In this document: positions 1 through 6,914 of the stretch, one piece after another
How the letters are laid out: the number at the start of each line of letters is the position of its first letter
Position numbering within the stretch: position 1 is the first letter of the stretch
Translations under genes and position numbers: made by a program
Notes under the pieces: model-generated
What the model was told of the DNA's origin: nothing
The model's database searches: none
What the model saw: the letters and a program-made list of their open reading frames with translations, nothing else
Source: Streptomyces pseudovenezuelae
GTDB lineage: Bacteria > Actinomycetota > Actinomycetes > Streptomycetales > Streptomycetaceae
Direction: 5' to 3'
NCBI RefSeq assembly: GCF_001513955.1
Contig: NZ_KQ948147.1
Location: 506,532-570,531 of the forward strand
Length of the DNA: 64,000 bases

Positions 1-2
1 AG

Positions 3-257
3 GTGCTGGACGTCCTGGCCGACGGCGGCTGCGCCTACCGTGTGCAGGAGATCTCCGAGCGGGTCCACCTCAGTCAGAGCGCGCTGTCGCGGCTGATCGC
101 CCGGCTGGAGAAGGACGGACTCGTCGAGCGCGGGATGTGCGCGGAGGACCGGCGCGGCGTACGCGTCTCGCTCACGGCCAAGGGGCGCGCGCTGCACCGT
201 GACGCCCTGCCGGTGCAACGCGCGGTTCTCACCCGGATGTTGGAACCCTCCGCCTAG
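3..257 (+). CDS. MarR-family transcriptional regulator, C-terminal part
   Basis: Only the end of this gene is in the window; the first readable codon is a GTG at position 3, but the reading frame is open to the window edge, so the true start lies outside. The visible 84 residues contain the end of a winged helix-turn-helix: an SQSALSRLIARLEKDGLVER recognition helix followed by the wing segment AEDRRGVRVSLTAKGR, which is the classic MarR signature. MarR proteins are dimeric repressors that release DNA on binding small phenolic or oxidising ligands. It converges on and slightly overlaps (4 bp) the gene on the opposite strand. Its target cannot be told from this fragment. Confidence 0.85.
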   Translation: MLDVLADGGCAYRVQEISERVHLSQSALSRLIARLEKDGLVERGMCAEDRRGVRVSLTAKGRALHRDALPVQRAVLTRMLEPSA

Positions 258-988
258 CTCACGGCGGACGTCTCCCGCCACAGCTCCGCGACCGACGCGT
301 CCCCGGTCACCCGCGGGAGCGGCAGCCGGTTCCACAGCGCCAGATACAGTCGCGCGGCCGGCCCGGACACCTCGCAGTCGGCGTCCCCCGCCTCGCAGCG
401 CTCGGTCGCGGGCGGCTCCTCGGTCAGGCGTACGGTCCACACGGCGTCGTCCGTGTCGCTCGCCCGCACTCGCAGCACCCGGGGCTCGGCACTGCGAACC
501 CGGCTCTTCTCGCGGGCGTGGAAGCCGCGCAACAGCTCGTCGATGCCGTCGGCCGCGAAGTCCCGCCCCGGTTCCTCGGGGGTACCGCCGCGCGCCGCCT
601 CCGCGTCGAAGCGGTGCACGGCCGTCTCGTGCGCCTGCCGCCGGGCCCAGAAGGCGAGCGGCGAGGGGGCGGGCAGGAAGTGCCAGCACCGCACGTCGGG
701 CGCGGCGGAGTCCAGCGTGTCGACCAGGAGGCGGTGGCCGGTGCGGAACCAGGCCAGCAACTCGTCGCCGTCGAGGGCGGGTTCGTCGTCGAAGGGGCGG
801 AAGCCGGTCAGCTCCTCGGCCACGAAGGCCCGCGCCCAGCGATGCACGGTGCCCGTGTGCCGCAGCAGGTCCCGCACCTGCCACTGCGGGCAGGTCGGCA
901 CCTTCGCGTCCGGGCCCGCCTGTTCGGCGGCCGCCGCGAGCAGCCGGCCTTCGCGGTCCAGGATCCGGATGAACTCGGGTGTCTCCAT
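254..988 (-). CDS. maleylpyruvate isomerase family mycothiol-dependent enzyme
   Basis: A 244-residue protein of the mycothiol-dependent maleylpyruvate isomerase (MDMPI/DinB-like) family. The N-terminal four-helix domain carries metal-binding-type histidines in RHTGTVHRW and in the AHETAVHRFDAEAA segment, the pattern expected for this family; a C-terminal domain of about 90 residues follows. Members use mycothiol, the actinobacterial thiol, as cofactor or substrate in detoxification or ring-fission chemistry; the substrate here is unknown. I chose the ATG at 988 because residues from there match the family start (METPEFIRIL); the 32 in-frame upstream codons are a GGRHRQ repeat. There is no obvious Shine-Dalgarno. 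It may be co-transcribed with the LysR gene upstream, 110 bp away. Confidence 0.8.
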   Translation of the reverse strand: METPEFIRILDREGRLLAAAAEQAGPDAKVPTCPQWQVRDLLRHTGTVHRWARAFVAEELTGFRPFDDEPALDGDELLAWFRTGHRLLVDTLDSAAPDVRCWHFLPAPSPLAFWARRQAHETAVHRFDAEAARGGTPEEPGRDFAADGIDELLRGFHAREKSRVRSAEPRVLRVRASDTDDAVWTVRLTEEPPATERCEAGDADCEVSGPAARLYLALWNRLPLPRVTGDASVAELWRETSAVS

Positions 989-1018
989 GGAAGAAGTGTG
1001 CCCGACGGGGCCGGCCGC

Positions 1019-1085
1019 CTGGCGGTGCCGACCTCCTGCGCTGCCGGTCCTCTGGCGGTGCCGACCCCCTGGCGGTGCCGGCACC
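1019..1085. repeat. three copies of a CTGGCGGTGCCG repeat upstream of the isomerase gene
   Basis: CTGGCGGTGCCG occurs at 1019, 1052 and 1069, the first two copies extending to CTGGCGGTGCCGACC. The copies lie in the 110-bp gap between the two leftward genes. Spacing is irregular (33 and 17 bp), so this is more likely replication slippage than a designed binding array, though a regulatory role cannot be excluded. Confidence 0.7.
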
Positions 1086-1098
1086 CTGCCCCCGCCGG

Positions 1099-2046
1099 CT
1101 ACCAGTCGCGGGCGGCCCGGAGCAGGTGGTCACGGACCAGCGCCACGTGCGGATTGCCGGAGGTGCCGGGGCGCTGCACCAGGAAGCCCGTGTTGATGGG
1201 CGGGTCGTCGGGGTCGTGCAGCAGGACCAGTGCCCCCGACGCCAGCTCCCCGGCGCACAGATAGCGGGGCAGCACGGTGATTCCGGCGCCCCCGGCCACC
1301 GCGGCCTTCACCCCGTTCAGGTCGGGCATGGTGAGCGCGGGCTGCCGTACCAGGCGTCGGCCGAAGACGTGCCGCCAGTAGCGGCGCACGATCGGCAGGT
1401 CCTCGGCGTAGGCCACGAGCGGGACGCCGTGCAGCGTGGCCGCGAGATGTTCCGGTGTGCCGATCCGCCGGGCCCAGGTGGGGGCGGCGACCAGGACGAA
1501 CTCCTCGTCGTTGAGCGCGAGGGCGGTGAGCGTGCGGCCGCGCGGCCGGAACGTGGCGATCACCAGGTCGTGGCGGCCCGCCCGCAGGTCGTCCAGGAGG
1601 GGATCGGTCAGGCCCGGCGTGACGCGCAGCCGTACGCCCTTGTCCACCAGGGGCGCGAGCCCGGGCAGGACGCACCGGGAGAGCAGCTCGGCCGGACCGG
1701 CGAGGTGCACCGGCTCGGCCGGGGCGTCCTCCGCGCTCCCGGCGGGCCCCGCCACCGCGGCGAGCGAGTCCAGGGGCTCCACGACCCGGGCGGCGAGCTC
1801 GTCCGCGTACGGTGCCGGGGTCACCCCCCGCGCCCGGCGCTCGAACAGCTCGCGGTCCAACTGTCTTTCCAGAGTGCGGATCTGGGTGGTGACGGTGGGC
1901 TGGGACAGGCCGAGGAGGCGAGCGGCCGCGGTGAAGGAGCCGGTGCGGTACACGCTCAGGAAGGTCCGCAGCAGGTTCAGGTCCAGCGGCGCGCCCACGG
2001 CCTGGCCCGCATCCTCCGGAGAGCCATTGGAGTTCCTATCCCTCAT
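1099..2046 (-). CDS. LysR-family transcriptional regulator
   Basis: A 315-residue LysR-type regulator. The N-terminal winged HTH is at about residues 22-80 (LLRTFLSVYRTGSFTAAARL, LGLSQPTVTTQIRTLERQL, LFERRARGVTP), followed by the type 2 periplasmic-binding-like effector domain. It is transcribed divergently from a DJ-1/PfpI-type gene with only 50 bp between start codons, the usual LysR arrangement in which the regulator controls both itself and the neighbour. Two related AT-GGA--TCC-AT-like half-palindromes lie in the shared region, one overlapping its own first codons. The ligand is unknown. Confidence 0.88.
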   Translation of the reverse strand: MRDRNSNGSPEDAGQAVGAPLDLNLLRTFLSVYRTGSFTAAARLLGLSQPTVTTQIRTLERQLDRELFERRARGVTPAPYADELAARVVEPLDSLAAVAGPAGSAEDAPAEPVHLAGPAELLSRCVLPGLAPLVDKGVRLRVTPGLTDPLLDDLRAGRHDLVIATFRPRGRTLTALALNDEEFVLVAAPTWARRIGTPEHLAATLHGVPLVAYAEDLPIVRRYWRHVFGRRLVRQPALTMPDLNGVKAAVAGGAGITVLPRYLCAGELASGALVLLHDPDDPPINTGFLVQRPGTSGNPHVALVRDHLLRAARDW

Positions 2047-2073
2047 ATGCGTGAGCCTATTGGATTTCTATGG
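2026..2073. promoter_or_regulatory. candidate LysR operator pair in the divergent promoter
   Basis: ATTGGAGTTCCTAT at 2026-2039 has dyad symmetry of the form AT-GGA--TCC-AT. A near copy, ATTGGATTTCTAT, starts 33 bp later at 2059, on about the same DNA face (three turns). Both lie between or at the divergent starts at 2046 and 2097. LysR regulators typically bind two such sites; this is an inference from position and symmetry. Confidence 0.5.
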
Positions 2074-2096
2074 CAGGGCAGAGCTACGGTCTCACC

Positions 2097-2792
2097 ATGT
2101 CGAAGATCCTCTTTGTGATGACCGGTGCCGACCGATGGACCCTGGCCGACGGCACCCAGCACCCGACCGGCTTCTGGGCCGAGGAGGCCGTCGCCCCGTA
2201 CGAGGCCTTCAAGGCCGCGGGCCACGAGATCGTCGTGGCCACCCCGGGCGGGGTCGTGCCGACCGTGGACAAGGGCAGCCTCGCGGCCGAGGCCAACGGC
2301 GGACAGGAGAACGCCGACCGCATCGCCGGCGTGCTCTCCTCGGCCACCGAACTCCAGCACCCGCTTCGGCTGGACGAGGTGAACCTCGACGACTACGCGG
2401 CCGTCTTCTACCCCGGCGGCCACGGACCCATGGAGGACCTCGCCGTCGACGCGGACTCCGGCCGACTGCTCACCCGTGCCCTGGAGAGCGGCAGGCCCCT
2501 CGGAGTGGTCTGCCACGCCCCGGCCGCACTGCTCGCCGCGACCAGGGCGGACGGCTCCAATGTGTTCGCGGGACGCCGCGTGGCCGCCTTCACCAACGCC
2601 GAGGAGACCCAGGCGGGCCTCGCCGACAAGGCGAAGTGGCTGCTCCAGGACCGGCTCACCGAGGCCGGCGTCCAGGTCGAGGTGGCCGAGCCGTGGGCTC
2701 CGCACGTGATCGTCGACGGCAACCTGGTGACCGGGCAGAACCCGGCGTCCTCCGCACCGCTCGCCGCGGAACTGCTGAAGAAGCTGGGCTGA
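2097..2792 (+). CDS. DJ-1/PfpI family protein (type 1 glutamine amidotransferase-like)
   Basis: A 231-residue DJ-1/PfpI-superfamily protein. The nucleophile elbow is visible as GVVCHAPAALLAA with the conserved Cys before His at about residue 140, and the sandwich begins with ILFVMTGADRW. Homologues of this subgroup (Hsp31-like, with the FWAEE and GGHGPMEDLA elements) act as glyoxalase III or protein/nucleotide deglycases, or chaperones; which applies here cannot be told. I use the ATG at 2097 because the sequence from SKILFVM matches the family start; an upstream in-frame ATG at 2070 adds nine non-homologous residues. It is divergent from the LysR regulator, which probably controls it. Confidence 0.85.
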   Translation: MSKILFVMTGADRWTLADGTQHPTGFWAEEAVAPYEAFKAAGHEIVVATPGGVVPTVDKGSLAAEANGGQENADRIAGVLSSATELQHPLRLDEVNLDDYAAVFYPGGHGPMEDLAVDADSGRLLTRALESGRPLGVVCHAPAALLAATRADGSNVFAGRRVAAFTNAEETQAGLADKAKWLLQDRLTEAGVQVEVAEPWAPHVIVDGNLVTGQNPASSAPLAAELLKKLG

Positions 2793-2877
2793 GCGAAGCG
2801 CGCGGTGCCTGACGGGGCGGGGCCGAGTCTCTGAGGCTCCTCAAGTCGCTTGTCGGCCACGGAACATCACCGACACG

Positions 2878-3222
2878 ATGGTCCGCATGTCGGTAATCGC
2901 GGGACTGAACAAGAAACACAACTTCGTGCTGGTCGTCCGGGACGCGGACGTCGTCGGAGCCGCCCTGCGCCAGGCGCTGGACGAGGCCCCGCCCGAGGAG
3001 CGTCCCGGGCTGGAACGCGCCATGGCGCTCGTCGAGTCCACCGCCGCGGCCGCCGAGACCGTGCTGCGCGCCCGCTGGGTCCGCTCCCGGCTGGCCGCCG
3101 TCGGCTTCACGGGTGACATCAGCTCCGTCGCGGCGGTGCGGGCCCTGCGCAAGGCGGAGCCGAAGCTGAGCCTGCTGGCGGCCGTGGAGCTGCAGAAGGA
3201 CGCGGTGGCTCACCCTGAGTGA
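2878..3222 (+). CDS. hypothetical protein, 114 residues
   Basis: I do not recognise this family. The protein is small, soluble and predicted mostly alpha-helical, rich in Ala, Arg and Glu, with an opening SVIAGLNKKHNFVLVVRDAD and a charged helical middle (EAPPEERPGLERAMALVEST). Codon bias is typical of the neighbours, which supports it being a real gene. The start may be ATG 2878 or ATG 2887; neither has a strong ribosome site. It follows the DJ-1 gene by 85 bp on the same strand, and its stop codon is embedded in a hairpin. Confidence 0.6.
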   Translation: MVRMSVIAGLNKKHNFVLVVRDADVVGAALRQALDEAPPEERPGLERAMALVESTAAAAETVLRARWVRSRLAAVGFTGDISSVAAVRALRKAEPKLSLLAAVELQKDAVAHPE

Positions 3223-3249
3223 GCGGTGGCTCATCCTGAGTGAAACGGG
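3205..3249. repeat. tandem 20-bp repeat with hairpin at the end of the 114-residue gene
   Basis: GGTGGCTCACCCTGAGTGA (from 3205) is followed directly by GGTGGCTCATCCTGAGTGA (from 3225), a near-perfect tandem duplication. Within the first copy GCTCAC and GTGAGC (3208-3224) form an inverted repeat with a 5-base loop that overlaps the TGA at 3220. It may act as a weak terminator. The rest of the 203-bp gap up to 3425 shows no gene. Confidence 0.6.
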
Positions 3250-3425
3250 GTGAGCCGGAGTGTTTCGGGTGGGTTCTGAACCGGCGGGCGCCGGAGTGCT
3301 CCGGAGGAGCCCGGCTGGGGTGGGATCCGGAGAGCGGGGCATCGGCCCGTTCCCCCGGGTGGCGGCGACGGCCTTCCGTGGCGCGGAGGGCGCCCGCCAT
3401 GAGCTCTCGGGCCCGTTGGCCGTGG

Positions 3426-4673
3426 TCAAGCCGCTGCCGCGCGCCGGGTCACCGCCGCGATGACCGCCGCGGTGGCGGCCAGCGCAGCGACGCTGGTGAG
3501 CGCGGCGGGCAGGGAGAACCAGTCGGCCATGAAGCCGATGGCGGGCGGGCCGAGCAGCATGCCGCCGTAGCCGAGGGTGGAGGCGACGGCGACGCCGTCG
3601 GGTCCGGCCAGCCGGCCCGCACGCTCGACGGCGACGGGGAAGAGGTTGGCCAGGCCGAGCCCGGTGATCATGAAGCCGAGCAGTGCCGCCCAGACGGAGG
3701 GGGCGAGGGCGCCGAGCAGCATGCCGAGCGCGGCCGTGGTGCCGCCGCCCACGAGCGTACGGGTCTGGCCGAGTCGTTCGAGCAGCCTGGTGCCGGTCAG
3801 CCTGCCGATGGTCATGGCGAGCGCGAAACACGAGTAACCGACCGCCGCGACGCCGGCCGTGGCGTCCAGGTCGTGCTCCAGGTGCAGGGCACTCCAGTCG
3901 GCCAGGGCCCCCTCGCCGTAGGCCGTGCACAGGGCGATCAGGCCGAAGGTGAAGACGAGGCCGCGGGTGCGGGTGTGGGTGCGGTCGCGGTCGCGGGAAG
4001 AGGCGGGGGCGGGGGCGGGGCTGCCCGGCGGGCGGGGCGCGGCCTTCTGCTCGGTCGTGTCCGGTGTGGGTGCCGGGGGCTGGATGCGCAGCAGGGTGCG
4101 GCCCGCGACGGCGGTGACGAGCAGGCCGATCACGGTGAGGCCGAGCAGATGCCGCGTGGGGGACAGGCCGCCGGCGACCAGCCCGCCGAGCCCGGCACCG
4201 AGCATGCCGCCCAGGCTGAAGGCCGCGTGGAAGCTGGGCATGATGGGCCGCCGCAGCGCGCCCACCAGATCGACCGCGGCGCTGTTGAAAGCGACGTTGA
4301 TGCTGCCGTACGCGGCCCCGAAGACCAGCAGTACGGCGCCGAGGGCCGGCGCGGAGTGGGTCAGCGGCGGCAGGGCGACGCTGAGGGACAGCAGCACGGC
4401 GCAGACGACGGTGACCCGGTGGGTGCCGTAACGGCGGCACAGCCGTCCCGTGAGCATCATGGTGATCACCGCACCGGCCGAGACGCCGAGCAGGGCGAGG
4501 CCGAGGGCGCTGGCGGAGGCGCCGGTCTGCTCCTTGATCGCGGGGATGCGGACGACCCACCCGGCGAACACGAAGCCGTCGAGGGCGAAGAAGACGGTCA
4601 GGGCGATACGGAGTCGGGTGAGGGAGTTGTCCGGCGCGGCTGTGCGGGTTCGCGTTTTGTTTATTGGCGGCAC
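3426..4673 (-). CDS. MFS transporter (YbjJ-like)
   Basis: A 12-helix major facilitator superfamily permease of about 415 residues from the GTG at 4673. The first helix FFALDGFVFAGWVVRIPAI and the motif TGRLCRRYGTHR between helices 2 and 3 are typical, as are the sequence GAAYGSINVAFNSAAVDL and a long basic/Pro-rich cytoplasmic loop in the middle (about residues 200-240). The subgroup resembles E. coli YbjJ, whose substrate is not known. The start is uncertain: the frame is open to an ATG at 4784, which would add 37 residues without membrane character. No operon partner; the upstream gene is an AraC regulator on the other strand, which could control it. Confidence 0.82.
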   Translation of the reverse strand: MPPINKTRTRTAAPDNSLTRLRIALTVFFALDGFVFAGWVVRIPAIKEQTGASASALGLALLGVSAGAVITMMLTGRLCRRYGTHRVTVVCAVLLSLSVALPPLTHSAPALGAVLLVFGAAYGSINVAFNSAAVDLVGALRRPIMPSFHAAFSLGGMLGAGLGGLVAGGLSPTRHLLGLTVIGLLVTAVAGRTLLRIQPPAPTPDTTEQKAAPRPPGSPAPAPASSRDRDRTHTRTRGLVFTFGLIALCTAYGEGALADWSALHLEHDLDATAGVAAVGYSCFALAMTIGRLTGTRLLERLGQTRTLVGGGTTAALGMLLGALAPSVWAALLGFMITGLGLANLFPVAVERAGRLAGPDGVAVASTLGYGGMLLGPPAIGFMADWFSLPAALTSVAALAATAAVIAAVTRRAAAA

Positions 4674-4946
4674 AAAGTCAGCGTAGGTGTGTGCTCGATT
4701 GTCGGCAAGGGTGTTCGGGTGAGCGGCGGTGCCGGCCCACTGGTGGTGCGACCGAGACGAACGCCCCCACATCCGGGCCCGCATCGGTGGCCACCGTCAC
4801 CGCCGTCATCGGATCTGCACCCGCCTGCATGCCAACTTCACGCCGTTACTCGTGAGTCGGGCGCGGTGGCGTTGGATGCTGGATGTCACGGAGCTGTCGG
4901 ATGGTCGGCTCACGGCGGTTGCTTGTGAGCGGGAGGAGCGCTCCAG

Positions 4947-5873
4947 GTGGTTCTTGGCGCACGTGGTGACATGGTGGGGACAGGCACGGGTGCGGTCGAG
5001 ATCGCGCGGCTCGGTGGGCTGTGGCGGGTGACCAGGCCCTGGCATCCGGGGCTGCGGCCGTACTTGCGCAGCTACGTCGGTTACTGGGAAGCGGTGGCCA
5101 CGCCGTACGAGGCCCGACTGGTGCCGACCGGGAGCGCGACCCTGTTGATCAGTCTCGCGGAGCCGTTCTCGCAGGTGCGGCGGCTCGGTGTGCGGGGCGG
5201 GGGCAGCGGGCGTATCGGGTCGCTCGTGGTGGGGCTGGAGGACCGGCCCGCGATCTGCACGCATCCCGGTGGCCAGGAGGCGATCCGGGTGGAATTCACA
5301 CCGCTGGGCGCGTATCGGCTGTTCGGCATGCCGATGAGCGAGTTGACGAACCTGGCCGTCGAGATACGGGACGTCCTGGGGCCCGAGGCCGGCGTGCTGG
5401 TGGAGCGGATGGCGGCCACACCGGACTGGGCCGCCAGGTTCGACCTGCTGGACATGGCGCTGCTCACCCGGCTCGAGTACGGTCCGTCGCCCACGCCCGA
5501 GGTGGCGCAGGCCTGGCACCTGCTCTCCGGGAGCGCGGGAGCGATCCCGATCGCCCGGATCGCCGCCGAAGTGGGCTGGAGCCAGGGGTACTTGATCCGC
5601 CGGTTCACCCAGCAGATCGGCCTCGCACCCAAGGCGTCCGCCCGGGTGCTGCGCTTCCGCCACGCCGTGGCGCTGCTCGGTCGCGGGGCCGCGAGTCTGA
5701 CCGAGGTCTCCACGGCCTGCGGCTTCTACGATCAGGCGCACCTGAACCGTGAGTTCCGGGCCATCGCGGGGACCACGCCGGGACGGATGGTGGCCGCGCG
5801 CCGGGTGGAGGGGGCGATGGCTCTGTCCGGGAGTGCAAATTCTTCCAAGACCGCGACGGGGACGGGCCGGTAG
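4947..5873 (+). CDS. AraC-family transcriptional regulator
   Basis: A 308-residue regulator. The N-terminal half (about residues 20-170) matches the DUF6597-type sensory domain found in many actinobacterial AraC proteins (WHPGLRPYLRSYVGYWE, PTGSATLLISL). The C-terminal half carries the double helix-turn-helix of AraC, first HTH in PIARIAAEVGWSQGYLIRRF and second in LTEVSTACGFYDQAHLNREF, ending with the family GTTPGRM motif. The GTG start at 4947 is favoured by GGGAGGAG at 4931-4938, eight bases upstream; an ATG at 4971 is the alternative. It is divergent from the MFS transporter gene, the most plausible target. Confidence 0.85.
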   Translation: MVLGARGDMVGTGTGAVEIARLGGLWRVTRPWHPGLRPYLRSYVGYWEAVATPYEARLVPTGSATLLISLAEPFSQVRRLGVRGGGSGRIGSLVVGLEDRPAICTHPGGQEAIRVEFTPLGAYRLFGMPMSELTNLAVEIRDVLGPEAGVLVERMAATPDWAARFDLLDMALLTRLEYGPSPTPEVAQAWHLLSGSAGAIPIARIAAEVGWSQGYLIRRFTQQIGLAPKASARVLRFRHAVALLGRGAASLTEVSTACGFYDQAHLNREFRAIAGTTPGRMVAARRVEGAMALSGSANSSKTATGTGR

Positions 5874-6160
5874 CGTCCCCGTTGGTACAACCGACGGCCG
5901 GTCGGATGGCGCGGGGGACCGTCCGACCGGCACGGGCATCCGCCGGGGCGTCTCTGTCGACGTGGGTCCGGATCGGCCTCAACGGCAGCCGGTCGCAGAT
6001 GAGTTGGGCCGCTCGGCGTCGGTCCGTCATGTCTCCGGAGCAACGGGTCGACGACGAGAGGACTGCCCGGGGCGCGTCGCGGGGGCACGGCGGACTCCGT
6101 GGGCCCCTCGGGTGCGGGACCGTATGGACGCATCGCCCGGCCGAGGGCGCCCCGACCGTC
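5874..6160. other. no recognisable gene
   Basis: About 290 bp with no ORF showing family resemblance on either strand. It adjoins the IclR pseudogene and probably belongs to the same decayed stretch. Confidence 0.5.
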
Positions 6161-6164
6161 GTCG

Positions 6165-6735
6165 CTCTCGGCCGTGAAGCAGCAGCGCCGATTCGATCTG
6201 CGAGCGCATCTGCCGCAGCACGGCCCCCTGTGAGCCTGGACTCTGGCACTGGCGCTGGGCAACTGATCGCGTCGACGGCAGGTGTCTCGGAGCGCGGGTC
6301 GAACCCGAACCCGGCGATCCCGGCCACCGCCTCCTCCCGGTTGACCGAGTGACCACGCGCCCGTACCTCCGCGAGATCGGTCGGCAGAGCGCCCCGGCTG
6401 GTGTGTGTGTTGGTCGTGTACGCCCGCAACGGCGTTTCGCTGAACGGGAGTTCGCCATCGGCGCGCTCCGCAAGCGGCGCATGCCCGTCGCCCCCGCGAC
6501 CGGCCCGGTGCCCGGCACGCCAGCGTGCCCGGTAACTCGCTGGCCCGCGCGGCTGAGCGTGCGCAGGTTCTCGTGCGCCTCGCGGGGCCAGGTGGGCAAG
6601 GTGCGAACGGTCCGATCGCGCGAGTTGACTGGTCTCGCCGAGTGGGTCCAACGCTGCGTCGAGATACGGCACTTGGAGCACCGCGACGGTGCGGACCACC
6701 GACTCGGCCTCGGGTGCGCCTGGAGGCCGCGAGAC
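6165..6735 (-). pseudogene. IclR-family regulator, degraded remnant
   Basis: Reading the minus strand gives most of an IclR effector domain split over two frames. One frame has YLDAALDPLGETSQLARSD and, further on, TPLRAYTTNTHTSRGALPTD, LAEVRARGHSVNREEAVAGI and PAVDAISCPAPVPESRLT. A second frame has ENLRTLSRAGQRVTGHAG between them. These are the characteristic blocks of IclR C-terminal domains (ENLRT-SR-GQR-P-HAT; LA-VR-RGYA-N-EE; PVAAISVS-P-SRL). At least two frameshifts separate them and no N-terminal winged HTH is present, so the gene is truncated and dead. Its upstream edge coincides with the left copy of a 69-bp repeat. Confidence 0.72.
6667..6735. repeat. left copy of a 69-bp imperfect direct repeat
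   Basis: 59 of 69 positions match 9825-9893 in the same orientation, with no gaps. On the minus strand both copies encode the short block PSRCSKCR, which in the right copy begins the zinc-ribbon protein. Similarity stops abruptly at both edges. Confidence 0.7.
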
Positions 6736-6878
6736 GTACTGGTGAGAGGCAGTGTCCCGACCCTGTGCTATTCGGTGTACTGGCGCAGAGCACTTGTGCC
6801 GTTGCTGTCGTACTTCCTGAGACCACGGTCATGGCCGGTCGGGGAGGGTTCGCTGAACGCCTCGGCAAAGCAAGCCAA

Positions 6879-6908
6879 TTGGGGCTGTGGGATCTTGGGG
6901 CATAGGTT
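6879..6908 (+). promoter_or_regulatory. candidate promoter for the murJ-like gene, possibly leaderless
   Basis: TTGGGG at 6879-6884 and TAGGTT at 6903-6908 are separated by 18 bp. The ATG begins at 6915, only six bases after the -10-like element, which would place transcription initiation at or next to the start codon. No Shine-Dalgarno is visible, consistent with a leaderless mRNA. Confidence 0.4.
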
Positions 6909-6914
6909 GACGGC

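Noticed and set aside
3240-4928. Long plus-strand frame opposite the MFS gene
   Set aside because: Composition is Gly/Glu/Arg-rich without motifs; the membrane protein on the minus strand accounts for the codon bias.
4806-5939. Minus-strand frame opposite the AraC gene
   Set aside because: Low-information His/Pro/Gly/Arg composition; the AraC HTH on the plus strand is clear.
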